Part shown: positions 39,592 through 46,992 of the stretch, in pieces
Position numbering within the stretch: position 1 is the first letter of the stretch
Layout of the letters: every line of letters begins with the position of its first letter
Assembly (NCBI RefSeq): GCF_000717245.1
Contig: NZ_JNYQ01000012.1
Coordinates: forward strand, 62,001 to 126,000
Source of the DNA: Kitasatospora papulosa
GTDB lineage: Bacteria; Actinomycetota; Actinomycetes; Streptomycetales; Streptomycetaceae
Direction: 5' to 3'
DNA length: 64,000 nucleotides
The notes under the pieces: generated by a model
Database searches by the model: none
The model's input: only the letters and a program-made list of their open reading frames with translations
Told to the model about the DNA's origin: nothing
Program-made: the position numbers and the translations under genes

Positions 39592-41578
39592 CGCCCCGCC
39601 CCTGCTCCGCCGCGCGCCGCCAGGCCGCTTCGCGCAGCAGGCGGAGCCCGTTGAGACCCACGATGACGGTCGAGCCCTCGTGTCCGAGGACACCGAGCGG
39701 GAGCGGCAGATGACCGACCAGGTCCCAGACGACGAGTACCGAGATGAAGACGCCGGCGACGACCAGGTTCTGCACGACCAGTCGGCGGGTCGCCCGGGAC
39801 AGTGCCACCACCGTGGGCACGGCGGCCAGTTCGTCACGGATCACGACGGCGTCCGCCGCCTCCACGGCGAGATCGGAGCCGGCACGCCCCATCGCGATGC
39901 CGACGTGCGCGGCGGCGAGAGCGGGGGCGTCGTTGACGCCGTCGCCCACCACCAGCACCCTGCGCCCGGCCTGCTCCTGTTCCCGGACAGCCGCCGCCTT
40001 GTCCTGGGGAAGAAGTCCCGCCCGGACGTCGGTGATGCCCGCCTCGGCGGCCAGCCGTGCGGCGGCGCGTGCGTGGTCGCCGGTCAGCAGCATAGGCGGG
40101 ACGTCGGTCAGCCCGGCCATCGCGGCGACGGTCGCCGCCGCGTCGTGCCGCATACGGTCGGCGACACCCAGTACGCCCACCGGCTCGCCGTCGCGCAGGA
40201 CGAGAACGGCGGTGCTCCCGGCCTCCTCCAGGACGGCGGCCGAGGCCGTGGCATCGGCCGACGCGGATGCGGCGACGTCCCGCAGGAGGCGAACGGGGGA
40301 GCCCACCGTGATCACCCGGCCGTCCACGGTGGCGGTCACTCCGGTACCCGGCGCCGAGTCGAACTCCGAGACCGGGGACAGGCGCAGCCCCCGCTCCTGG
40401 GCCGCCTTCACGACAGCGCGCGCCAGGGGGTGTTCGCTGGGGTGCTCCGCCGCGGCGGCCAGGGCCAGCAGCGCGTCGCCGGTCAGCCCGGACCCGGCCA
40501 GGGGGTGGACGCGGGTGACGCGCGGGGTGCCCTCGGTGAGCGTGCCGGTCTTGTCCAGCGCCACCGCGTCGGCCTGGCCGAGGCGTTCCATCACGACCGC
40601 GGACTTGACGAGGACACCGTGGCGGCCCGCGTTGGCCATGGCGGAGAGCAGGGGCGGCATGGTCGCCAGCACCACGGCGCAGGGCGAGGCCACGATCATG
40701 AACGTCATGGCACGCAGCAGGCTGCCGGTCACGTCGTCGCCGAAGGCCAGGGGGACGAGGAAGACGGCCAGGGTGGCCACGACCATGCCGAGCGAGTAGC
40801 GCTGCTCGACCTTCTCGATGAACAGCTGGGTCGGAGCCTTGGTACGGGCCGCCTCCTCGGTCATGGCCACGATCCGGGCGATGACCGACCCCGAAGCGTC
40901 CCGCTCGACGGCGACCCTGAGCGTGCCCGTGCCGTTCAGCGTCCCGGCGAACACCTCGTCCCCCGGCTCCTTCGCGGTGGGCAGGGGTTCACCGGTGATG
41001 GTGGCCTGGTCGACCTCGCTCGCGCCGTCGAGGACCCGTCCGTCGGCGCCGACGCGCTCGCCCGGCCGGATCCTGATGACATCGCCGACCGTGAGATCCC
41101 CGGTGGCGACGCTCTCCTCGGATCCGTCCGCGGTCAGGCGGGAGGCGGTCGCCGGGGCCAGGTCGAGAAGGCCGCGGACCGCGTCCTGGGTGCGCGCGGT
41201 GGCCAGCGCCTCCAGCGCGCCGGACGTCGCGAAGATCACGATCAGCAGGGCCCCGTCCATGACCTGGCCGATGGAGGCCGCGCCGAGCGCGGCCACGATC
41301 ATCAGCAGATCCACGTCCAGGACCTTCTCCCGGAGCTCCCGCAGCCCCGACAGGGCCGGTTCCCAGCCTCCGGCGACGTAGACGAGGGCGTACAGCGGGC
41401 CCCAGGCCCAGCCCGGCGCTCCGGTGAGGTGCAGCGGGAGGGCGAGCAGGAAGAGCGCCAGGGCCGCCGCCGCCCAGCGGGCCTCGGCGAGCGCCAGGAC
41501 CCGGGTGCGACGTCGGGGCGCCTCACCTCTGCCGGGGGAGGCGAGGCGCGTGGGGGGCGGGATGACGGCAGCGGGCAT
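39563..41578 (-). CDS. P1B-type heavy-metal-transporting ATPase, P1B-4-like
   Basis: The 671-aa P-type ATPase lacks an N-terminal HMA domain. It has the actuator loop TGEP, the membrane metal site SPC (in IVASPCAVVLAT, about 299), the phosphorylation site DKTGTLTEG (about 342) and the hinge GDGVNDAPAL. Near the C-terminus it reads LGHEGSTVIVGLNGLRLL, resembling the HEGGT/S motif of the P1B-4 subgroup (Co/Ni/Fe/Zn exporters such as CoaT and CtpD). It is divergent from an ArsR/SmtB sensor with a shared operator, so it is a metal-induced efflux pump. ATG 41578 is used because upstream codons lie in the operator region. Confidence 0.9.
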   Translation of the reverse strand: MPAAVIPPPTRLASPGRGEAPRRRTRVLALAEARWAAAALALFLLALPLHLTGAPGWAWGPLYALVYVAGGWEPALSGLRELREKVLDVDLLMIVAALGAASIGQVMDGALLIVIFATSGALEALATARTQDAVRGLLDLAPATASRLTADGSEESVATGDLTVGDVIRIRPGERVGADGRVLDGASEVDQATITGEPLPTAKEPGDEVFAGTLNGTGTLRVAVERDASGSVIARIVAMTEEAARTKAPTQLFIEKVEQRYSLGMVVATLAVFLVPLAFGDDVTGSLLRAMTFMIVASPCAVVLATMPPLLSAMANAGRHGVLVKSAVVMERLGQADAVALDKTGTLTEGTPRVTRVHPLAGSGLTGDALLALAAAAEHPSEHPLARAVVKAAQERGLRLSPVSEFDSAPGTGVTATVDGRVITVGSPVRLLRDVAASASADATASAAVLEEAGSTAVLVLRDGEPVGVLGVADRMRHDAAATVAAMAGLTDVPPMLLTGDHARAAARLAAEAGITDVRAGLLPQDKAAAVREQEQAGRRVLVVGDGVNDAPALAAAHVGIAMGRAGSDLAVEAADAVVIRDELAAVPTVVALSRATRRLVVQNLVVAGVFISVLVVWDLVGHLPLPLGVLGHEGSTVIVGLNGLRLLREAAWRRAAEQGRGVKSVRRRRD

Positions 41579-41637
41579 GGGTGGACGACCCCTCACGGGC
41601 AGCGGCGACGACGACGCGCCCACCGTACAGGAATACC

Positions 41638-41651
41638 TGAACAGGTGTTCA
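41638..41651. promoter_or_regulatory. SmtB/ArsR-type metal-sensor operator
   Basis: TGAACAGGTGTTCA fits the canonical TGAA-N6-TTCA core of SmtB/CzrA/NmtR operators. It lies in the 88-bp divergent region between the metal ATPase (start 41578) and the sensor gene (start 41667), where one bound dimer could repress both. Confidence 0.82.
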
Positions 41652-41666
41652 TGTGTCATCCGTAGA

Positions 41667-42062
41667 ATGGCGGCCATGGGCCACGGACGCGACGAGCAGA
41701 CCAGCGCAACCACACGCGAGCGCCTGGACGCGGTGGGCGCGGCGGGTGTCGCGGCGACTCTCCAGGCGCTCGCCACCCCCTCCCGGCTGCGCATTCTGGC
41801 GCGCCTGCAGGAAGGGCCCTGTGCGGTCGGCGACCTCGCCGAAGCGGTGGAGATGGAGCCCTCCGCGTGCTCCCATCAGCTGCGTCTGCTGAGGAATCTG
41901 GGACTGGTCGCCGGTGAACGCCAGGGGCGTTCCATCGTGTACGCCCTCTACGACCACCACGTCGCAGAGCTGCTCGACCAGGCTCTGTACCACGTCGAGC
42001 ACCTGCGCCTCGGCCTGCGGGACGCCCCCGCCGAGATCGCCGCGACGGCCACGGGGCACTGA
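41667..42062 (+). CDS. ArsR/SmtB-family metal sensor with alpha5 metal site
   Basis: The 131-aa winged-helix repressor has DNA-recognition region VGDLAEAVEMEPSACSHQLR. Its C-terminal helix reads DHHVAELLDQALYHVEH. Asp, His, His and His fall at relative positions 1, 3, 14 and 17, the same spacing as the interfacial Zn/Co/Ni ligands of CzrA, NmtR and SmtB. It should release the divergent operator when Zn, Co or Ni binds. ATG 41667 is tentative; ATG 41676 is equally possible. Confidence 0.88.
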   Translation: MAAMGHGRDEQTSATTRERLDAVGAAGVAATLQALATPSRLRILARLQEGPCAVGDLAEAVEMEPSACSHQLRLLRNLGLVAGERQGRSIVYALYDHHVAELLDQALYHVEHLRLGLRDAPAEIAATATGH

Positions 42063-42146
42063 ACCGGGAGCCGGTGCGGAGGCCGGCAGGCCCCGTTCGA
42101 CTGCCGGCTGCGGGAATCCCGGCGGGCCCGCGGCGTTGAAGGGGGA

Positions 42147-43154
42147 GTGACTTCTCCCATCGCCTCGACCCGGTTCTCCTTCCTCGACCGTTCCCGGACC
42201 CGCGAGGGGCACGACGCCCCGCAGGCCCTGCGGGACACCGTCGCGCTGGCGGGCACGGCCGAGGCCCTCGGCTACCACCGCTTCTGGGTGTCGGAGCACC
42301 ACGGCGTGCCCGGCGTCGCGGGATCGGCGCCGACGGTGCTGGCGGCCGCCGTGGCGGCGGCCACCTCCACCATCCGGGTCGGGACGGGCGGGGTGATGCT
42401 CCCGAACCATCAGCCCTTCGTCGTGGCCGAGCAGTTCGGCGTGCTCGCCTCCCTCTTCCCCGGCCGGATCGACATGGGCCTGGGGCGGTCGGCGGGCTTC
42501 ACCGACGGGATCCGCAGAGCGCTCGGCAGGGACAAGCAGGACCCCGAGGCGTTCGCCGGACAGCTGGCCGAACTCCTCGGATGGCTCGACGGCACCCAGC
42601 AGGCCCATCCCCAGGTGCACGCCCGTCCCGCCGAAGGACTGCTCGTCCCCCCGTACGTCCTGGCCACCGGTGAAGGCGCCACCGTCGCCGCGGCGGCCGG
42701 GCTGCCCCTCGTCGTGGGTGATCTGCGCGGCCGCGACAGGCTGGTCCGGGCGGTGGAGGCGTACCGCAGCGGATTCCGTCCCTCCGCGTGGGGCTCCGAG
42801 CCCTATGTGATCGTGGCCGGCACCGTCGCGGTCGCCGCGAGTCAGGAGGAGGCGCGGCGTCTCCTGGTACCCGAGGCATGGTCCATGGCCTACGCGCGTA
42901 CCCACGGTTCGTTCCCGCCCCTGATGCCTGCCGAGCGGATCGAGGCGTCGGCCATGACGGAGAAGGAGCGCGCGCTTTTCGAGGAGGGGCTGCGCGGACA
43001 TCTCGCGGGCACCGACGAGGCGGTGGAGGAAGGGCTCGCGGAGGTGCTCGAAGAGACCGGTGCGGACGAGATCCTGGTCACCACCAGCACGTACGACCGT
43101 GGGGCACTGGTGGACTCGATGCGCAGGCTCGCACGGATCGCGGGCCTCGGCTGA
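42147..43154 (+). CDS. LLM-class (luciferase-like) FMN-dependent oxidoreductase
   Basis: The 335-aa bacterial-luciferase-like TIM barrel has GYHRFWVSEHHGVPGVAGSA, TSTIRVGTGGVMLPNHQP and FPGRIDMGLGRSAGF. These mark the single-component, MsnO8-type subgroup that usually begins with a short SFLDRS-type strand as here. It uses FMN or FMNH2; the substrate is unknown. GTG 42147 is the chosen start, although the GGGGGA just before it is unusually close. It ends 2 nt before the convergent DUF2267 gene. Confidence 0.82.
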   Translation: MTSPIASTRFSFLDRSRTREGHDAPQALRDTVALAGTAEALGYHRFWVSEHHGVPGVAGSAPTVLAAAVAAATSTIRVGTGGVMLPNHQPFVVAEQFGVLASLFPGRIDMGLGRSAGFTDGIRRALGRDKQDPEAFAGQLAELLGWLDGTQQAHPQVHARPAEGLLVPPYVLATGEGATVAAAAGLPLVVGDLRGRDRLVRAVEAYRSGFRPSAWGSEPYVIVAGTVAVAASQEEARRLLVPEAWSMAYARTHGSFPPLMPAERIEASAMTEKERALFEEGLRGHLAGTDEAVEEGLAEVLEETGADEILVTTSTYDRGALVDSMRRLARIAGLG

Positions 43155-43156
43155 GG

Positions 43157-43552
43157 TCAGCCCCCGGGGTGGCCGAACAAGAGGTCGTATCCCGGGGGGA
43201 GTTGCAGCAGAAGGCGCTCCAGCAGCTCCTCGCCCGAGGCGTCGGCCACCACGCTGAGCACCGCACCGGTGTCCCAGGCGGCCGTCCGCTCGGTCGCGCC
43301 CTCGATCCACGCGGAGACCGCGCGCACGAATCTTTCGGAGCTGAGCGGCTCGGCGGCTTGCAGGGGGTTCAGGAGGATCAGCGCGAACGTCTCCGGAAGC
43401 CGGGCGGCCAGCTCGTTCCGTTCCTCGCCGACCAGATGCGCCCCGAGCAACGCCAGCACCACGCGTGAGGCCCGCTCCGCCTCCGCGACCGAGGGATAGT
43501 CGCCGCGTTCCTGGACGGCCTCGAGGAAGGGCCGCCACCTCATGTACGTCAC
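43157..43552 (-). CDS. DUF2267 domain protein
   Basis: The 131-aa helical protein has RWRPFLEAVQERGDYPSVAE and VVLALLGAHLVGEERNELAA. It ends ELLERLLLQLPPGYDLLFGH, the standard DUF2267 architecture of small helical repeats with a terminal LP-x-FxxLF-like segment. GTG 43552 has AGGGA 7 nt upstream; ATG 43543 is the alternative. Family function is unknown; members often accompany stress or redox genes. Confidence 0.8.
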   Translation of the reverse strand: MTYMRWRPFLEAVQERGDYPSVAEAERASRVVLALLGAHLVGEERNELAARLPETFALILLNPLQAAEPLSSERFVRAVSAWIEGATERTAAWDTGAVLSVVADASGEELLERLLLQLPPGYDLLFGHPGG

Positions 43553-43731
43553 CGGGATTCCCTTCGCGGGCGCGAGCGCATGCGCGGGCGGAGAGCGGGG
43601 CGGGGGAGGGGAAGCCCGTGCCCCGCCCTCCGCGTATCCACCGCAAGCCACCTCAGTCCCGGGATAACACGTCCCCCGGGTGGCGGCAAACGCAGCCCCC
43701 GGCCGCCGCACCCGGAGTCGAACCGCCCGCT

Positions 43732-43923
43732 CTACTCCATCGGGTAGATGTCCCCGCTCGCCATGCCGCTGACCTGCACACTCTGGGATTCGAGCCGGTG
43801 CGCCTCGTCCTGGAGACGGCGGCGTTCCGAAGGATCGGAAGCCTGCTCGGCGGCCTTCTCGAGATCTTCGGCCTGACCGCGCATACGCCGGAGACGGGCC
43901 CGTACGTCCTCTGACTCGCTCAT
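43732..43923 (-). CDS. Small hydrophilic DUF6381-like protein
   Basis: The 63-aa charged helical protein has VRARLRRMRGQAEDLEKAAE, SERRRLQDEAHRLESQS and a terminal GDIYPME. This matches the abundant small Streptomyces family I know as DUF6381, with its conserved C-terminal DIYP. ATG 43923 is preceded by GGGAG. A coiled-coil dimer is likely; no function is known. The 179-bp gap (43553-43731) toward the DUF2267 gene holds nothing recognisable. Confidence 0.7.
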   Translation of the reverse strand: MSESEDVRARLRRMRGQAEDLEKAAEQASDPSERRRLQDEAHRLESQSVQVSGMASGDIYPME

Positions 43924-44034
43924 GATCACTCCCTGCCACTGGGCGGAGCGGACCCCTCCACCGAACCAGGCGCCCAGGGGTGCGCGCATCTCGGCGGAGG
44001 GGCGGCAGGGGCGGAGTCACCGGCCGGAGCGGTC

Positions 44035-44655
44035 CTACTCGAACCGGCTCACGTCGCCCGCTCCCCGGCGTACGACCTCCAGCTCGCCTCCGGAGAAGTC
44101 GATGACGGTGGTCGGCTCGGTGCCGCAGTCGCCGGAGTCGAGTACGACGTCCACGACGTGCTCGAGGCGCTCCTTGATCTCCCAGCCCTGCGTCAGAGGC
44201 TCCTCCTCGTCCGGCAGGAGCAGCGTGCTGGACAGCAACGGCTCACCGAGCTCGGTGAGCAGCGCCTGGGTGACGACGTGATCCGGGATCCGGACGCCCA
44301 CGGTCTTCTTCTTGGGGTGCAGCAACTGCCTCGGCACCTCCTTGGTGGCGGGCAGGATGAAGGTGTAACTCCCTGGTGTCGCCGCCTTGATCGCGCGGAA
44401 GACGTCGTTGTCGACCTGGACGAACTGGCCGAGCTGCGCGAAGTTCTGGCACACGAGGGTGAAGTGGTGGCGGTCGTCGAGGTTCCGGATCGACCGGATG
44501 CGGTCGATCCCGTCGCGGCTGCCCAGCTGGCATCCCAGGGCGTAGCAGGAGTCGGTGGGGTAGGCGACGAGTGCGCCGGACCGGATGCTCTCGGCCACGT
44601 TGGTGATGGTGCGGCGCTGGGGGTTCTCGGGGTGCACGTCGAAGTACTTGGCCAT
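44035..44655 (-). CDS. YciO/Sua5-family protein (threonylcarbamoyl-AMP synthase-like)
   Basis: The 206-aa protein has the YrdC/YciO fold. It has GALVAYPTDSCYALGC (nucleotide and threonine pocket), RHHFTLVCQNFAQLGQFV, GSYTFILPATKEVPRQLLHP with the basic loop KKKTVGVRIPDH, and TTVIDFSGGELEVVRRGAG. Length and motifs fit YciO rather than the longer Sua5. YrdC makes threonylcarbamoyl-AMP for tRNA t6A; YciO is a paralogue with weaker or different activity, so the essential tRNA role may belong to another gene. Confidence 0.85.
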   Translation of the reverse strand: MAKYFDVHPENPQRRTITNVAESIRSGALVAYPTDSCYALGCQLGSRDGIDRIRSIRNLDDRHHFTLVCQNFAQLGQFVQVDNDVFRAIKAATPGSYTFILPATKEVPRQLLHPKKKTVGVRIPDHVVTQALLTELGEPLLSSTLLLPDEEEPLTQGWEIKERLEHVVDVVLDSGDCGTEPTTVIDFSGGELEVVRRGAGDVSRFE

Positions 44656-44827
44656 CCGCCGAGTCTACGGCCTCGCTCCGCTCGCGTTCCGGGGACCACG
44701 CCTGCGTCCGGGCAGGCAGGGAGGCGGTTCACCGCCTTCCTGCCCGGCGATTGCACGATGGTTCCACCCGGTCGACACTGGGACGTGAAGTTGCTGGACG
44801 GGGGTCGATCGAGGATGTGCTCGCATC

Positions 44828-45769
44828 ATGCCCAGCCCGGACCGCGCCGACCGCGGGCGGCAGAACCCGGAAGACGGACGCGAGGTCGCGGTCCCGCCGG
44901 ACCGGGGGCCCGGTGAGAGCCGGTCGGACGTCTTCCTGGACGTTCCCGCTCTCCATGTCGACGAACTGAACCTGGAGGTCGACGACCTCGAAGCCCATGT
45001 CTCCCTGCAGGCGGAGGTGTTGGACCTCCTCAAGCTGAACGTCGGGGCGGACGTGCGCCTCGGGCGGGTCGAACTGGACATCGAGGGGGTGGACGTCCAG
45101 GCGCAGCTCAGGGTGCGGCTCCACAACATCGCCGCCATCGTCACCCGGCTGCTGAGCACGGTGGACCGCAACCCGCAGATCCTCGAGCAGTTGACCCGTG
45201 GCGTGGGTGAAGCGGTCGAGAACGTCGGGGCCGGAGCCGGCACGGCGGTGGAGCGACTGGGTGAGGGGACGAGTACGGCCGTGAGTGATGTCGGGCGCGG
45301 TGCCGGGGAGGCGGTTGAGTCCGTCGCCGCCGATGCCGGCACGGCGGTGAAGGGGATCGGCGAAGGCGCGGGGGAGGCCGTCGAGGATGTGGGCCGGAGC
45401 GGGGCCCGGGCGGTGGAGGGTGCGGACGACGCGGTCGGCGAGATCACCGGGGACGTCGTCGGGAGCACTCGGGACGATGAGGGGCCCGGCGCCGCGAAGA
45501 AAACGGAATCCGGCAGGAAACCGCGGGCCAGGGGCGCACCCGCGTCAAAGGACGATGCGCCGGCGAAGAAGTCCCGTGCGAAGAAGGCACCTGCCAGGAA
45601 GGCCGCGGCCGGAAAGGCTTCTGCGAGGAAGGCCGCTCCTGCACGGAAGGCCGCGGCCGACGCAGGAGTGGCGGCGAAGCCCGCTGCGAAGAAGGCCGCC
45701 GGTGTCGCGCGGCGGTCGGGCGGCAAGGTCACCGGCGGCGCGGCAGGTCGCCGCCGGCGCCCGGCCTGA
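44828..45769 (+). CDS. Three-part protein: beta-rich domain, eight 11-residue repeats, histone-like basic tail
   Basis: The 313-aa protein belongs to no family I can name. Residues about 33-98 alternate hydrophobic and polar (VFLDVPALHVDELNLEV, VRLGRVELDIEGVDVQAQL), suggesting beta strands. Residues 125-212 are eight consecutive 11-residue repeats of the type GAGEAVEDVGR. Residues about 225-313 form a Lys/Ala/Arg-rich tail (AKKAPARKAAAGKASARKAA) like histone H1 or the DNA-binding tail of phasin PhaF. Amphipathic repeats plus a nucleic-acid-binding tail suggest a surface-to-nucleoid tether or nucleoid protein. It is a lone gene. Confidence 0.8.
   Translation: MPSPDRADRGRQNPEDGREVAVPPDRGPGESRSDVFLDVPALHVDELNLEVDDLEAHVSLQAEVLDLLKLNVGADVRLGRVELDIEGVDVQAQLRVRLHNIAAIVTRLLSTVDRNPQILEQLTRGVGEAVENVGAGAGTAVERLGEGTSTAVSDVGRGAGEAVESVAADAGTAVKGIGEGAGEAVEDVGRSGARAVEGADDAVGEITGDVVGSTRDDEGPGAAKKTESGRKPRARGAPASKDDAPAKKSRAKKAPARKAAAGKASARKAAPARKAAADAGVAAKPAAKKAAGVARRSGGKVTGGAAGRRRRPA
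45200..45463 (+). repeat. Eight in-register 33-bp coding repeats (11 residues each)
   Basis: The register starts at residue 125: GVGEAVENVGA, GAGTAVERLGE, GTSTAVSDVGR, GAGEAVESVAA, DAGTAVKGIGE, GAGEAVEDVGR, SGARAVEGADD, AVGEITGDVVG. Ala-Val occupies positions 5-6 in seven of the eight units. The 11-residue period is typical of amphipathic helices lying on surfaces, as in LEA-type proteins. Confidence 0.85.
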
Positions 45770-45802
45770 ACGCGTCCCCCGCCCCACGACCGGCCGCGCG
45801 AA

Positions 45803-45826
45803 CGGGTACCGCTGAGGGCGTACCCG
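45803..45826. terminator. Short hairpin between convergent genes
   Basis: CGGGTAC/GTACCCG is a 7-bp perfect stem with a 10-nt loop. It lies between stops at 45769 and 45853. Confidence 0.45.
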
Positions 45827-45852
45827 GTCTGCCCGGACCGTGTGACGGTACG

Positions 45853-46446
45853 TCAGGCGCGCCGGCTCCGCCACAGCCATACCGCTGTGCCGGTCATCAG
45901 GGCCAGCATCCCCAGGTTCCCCACGAGAGCCGGGGTGTCACCCGCCGGGCCGCCGCTGGACAGGTTCCAGCTGGCTATGACGACGGTCGGCACGACACCG
46001 GCGAGCAGTACGCCGGTGGTCTTCCGGACGGTGGTCCAGTGCACCGAGGTGCAGAGGAGCACCACGCCGGCGATGCGGAACAGCAAGCCGAAAAGCGGGC
46101 CGGGGGACTCGGAGAACACCATCACGAAGGGCAGGGAAAGGGTGAGCATCAGGAGTGGCACCAGGGGGTGCACCTTGCCGCGCCGGGCGGGATCACCGGC
46201 ACCGCCCTCGGCCGGGATCCCTGGCGCTCTGCCCGCCTCGGCCAGGGCCGTCGCCGCGATCGTGCGAGGGTCACCCAGTTCCGCCAGGATCTCGCCGGGC
46301 GTGGCGTCGGGGCGTTCGGCGCGTGTCACCTCCACGTGCTCCGCGAGATCGGCGACGAGCTCCTGGCGGCGGTCGGCAGGGAGCGCCGAGGCTTCGCGCT
46401 CGACGGCACGGAGGTAGTCGCGTACGGGATCGGCAGGGGTCTTCAT
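45853..46446 (-). CDS. HAAS-domain membrane protein coupled to PadR
   Basis: The 197-aa protein has an N-terminal helical HAAS domain (about 5-75: DPVRDYLRAVEREASALPAD, HVEVTRAERPDATPGEILAE, LGDPRTIAATAL). About four membrane segments follow (about 92-195). HAAS proteins typically sit beside PadR regulators, as here with an ATGA overlap, and are thought to relay membrane state to the regulator. No enzymatic motif is seen. Confidence 0.82.
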   Translation of the reverse strand: MKTPADPVRDYLRAVEREASALPADRRQELVADLAEHVEVTRAERPDATPGEILAELGDPRTIAATALAEAGRAPGIPAEGGAGDPARRGKVHPLVPLLMLTLSLPFVMVFSESPGPLFGLLFRIAGVVLLCTSVHWTTVRKTTGVLLAGVVPTVVIASWNLSSGGPAGDTPALVGNLGMLALMTGTAVWLWRSRRA

Positions 46447-46817
46447 GCGTGGTCTCCGGTGGAGGGGGGCGGGGTGGACAGGAAGGTGTCGACGGCGTCA
46501 CGGAAGCCGGGCCAGACGCGGGTGAACTCGTCGAGCGCGGCCCGACCGCTGTCGGTGAGCGCGTAGTAGCGGCGAGGTGGTCCGGAGGCGGACTCCTGCC
46601 AGGTGGTGGTGACCAGGTCGTCCCGCCGGAGCCGGGAGAGCAGGGGGTAGACGGTGCCCTGGCTCGTTGCCAGGGCACCGGAGTCCTCCAGGGCCTGGAG
46701 AAGTTCCACGCCGTAGCGCGGGCGGTCCCGCATCAGGGCGAGCACGCAGTACTCCAGGACACCCTTGCGCAGCTGGGCGGCTGCCCGGGCCTGCTTGGTC
46801 GAATCACCAGGTTCCAT
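46443..46817 (-). CDS. PadR-family transcriptional regulator
   Basis: The 124-aa winged-helix protein has LRKGVLEYCVLALMRDRPRY, SQGTVYPLLSRLRRDDLV and RRYYALTDSGRAALDEF, all hallmark PadR motifs, with a short C-terminal dimerisation helix. ATG 46817 is chosen; the frame stays open upstream without family similarity. It is translationally coupled to the HAAS membrane protein and probably controls that operon. Confidence 0.88.
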   Translation of the reverse strand: MEPGDSTKQARAAAQLRKGVLEYCVLALMRDRPRYGVELLQALEDSGALATSQGTVYPLLSRLRRDDLVTTTWQESASGPPRRYYALTDSGRAALDEFTRVWPGFRDAVDTFLSTPPPSTGDHA

Positions 46818-46936
46818 GCGATGCAAGATACCTGGTCGCGCAAGAGCGTGCTCGGCGGGGTCGCCCTTCACCGTTCCGACTCTGCGGCCGTCCCCGCAAT
46901 CCCTCGGACTGCTCCGAGGCCGCTCACCGGACAGCG

Positions 46937-46979
46937 CTGCGCCCCGGAACCCTCCGTCGAGGAGGGTTCCGGGGCGCAG
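46937..46979 (-). terminator. Strong hairpin terminator of the ferredoxin reductase gene
   Basis: Perfect 19-bp stem (left 46937-46955, right 46961-46979; arm CTGCGCCCCGGAACCCTCC) with a GTCGA loop, 13 nt past the reductase stop. No U-tract follows, which is usual for Streptomyces. Confidence 0.9.
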
Positions 46980-46992
46980 TCGTCAGCGGTTG

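Noticed and set aside
43700..43735. tRNA-like T-arm on the minus strand (GGTTCGACTCC) that might mark a tRNA gene or attachment site
   Set aside because: The T-stem pairs only three bases, no anticodon or acceptor stem can be built around it, and it runs into the stop of the DUF6381-like gene.
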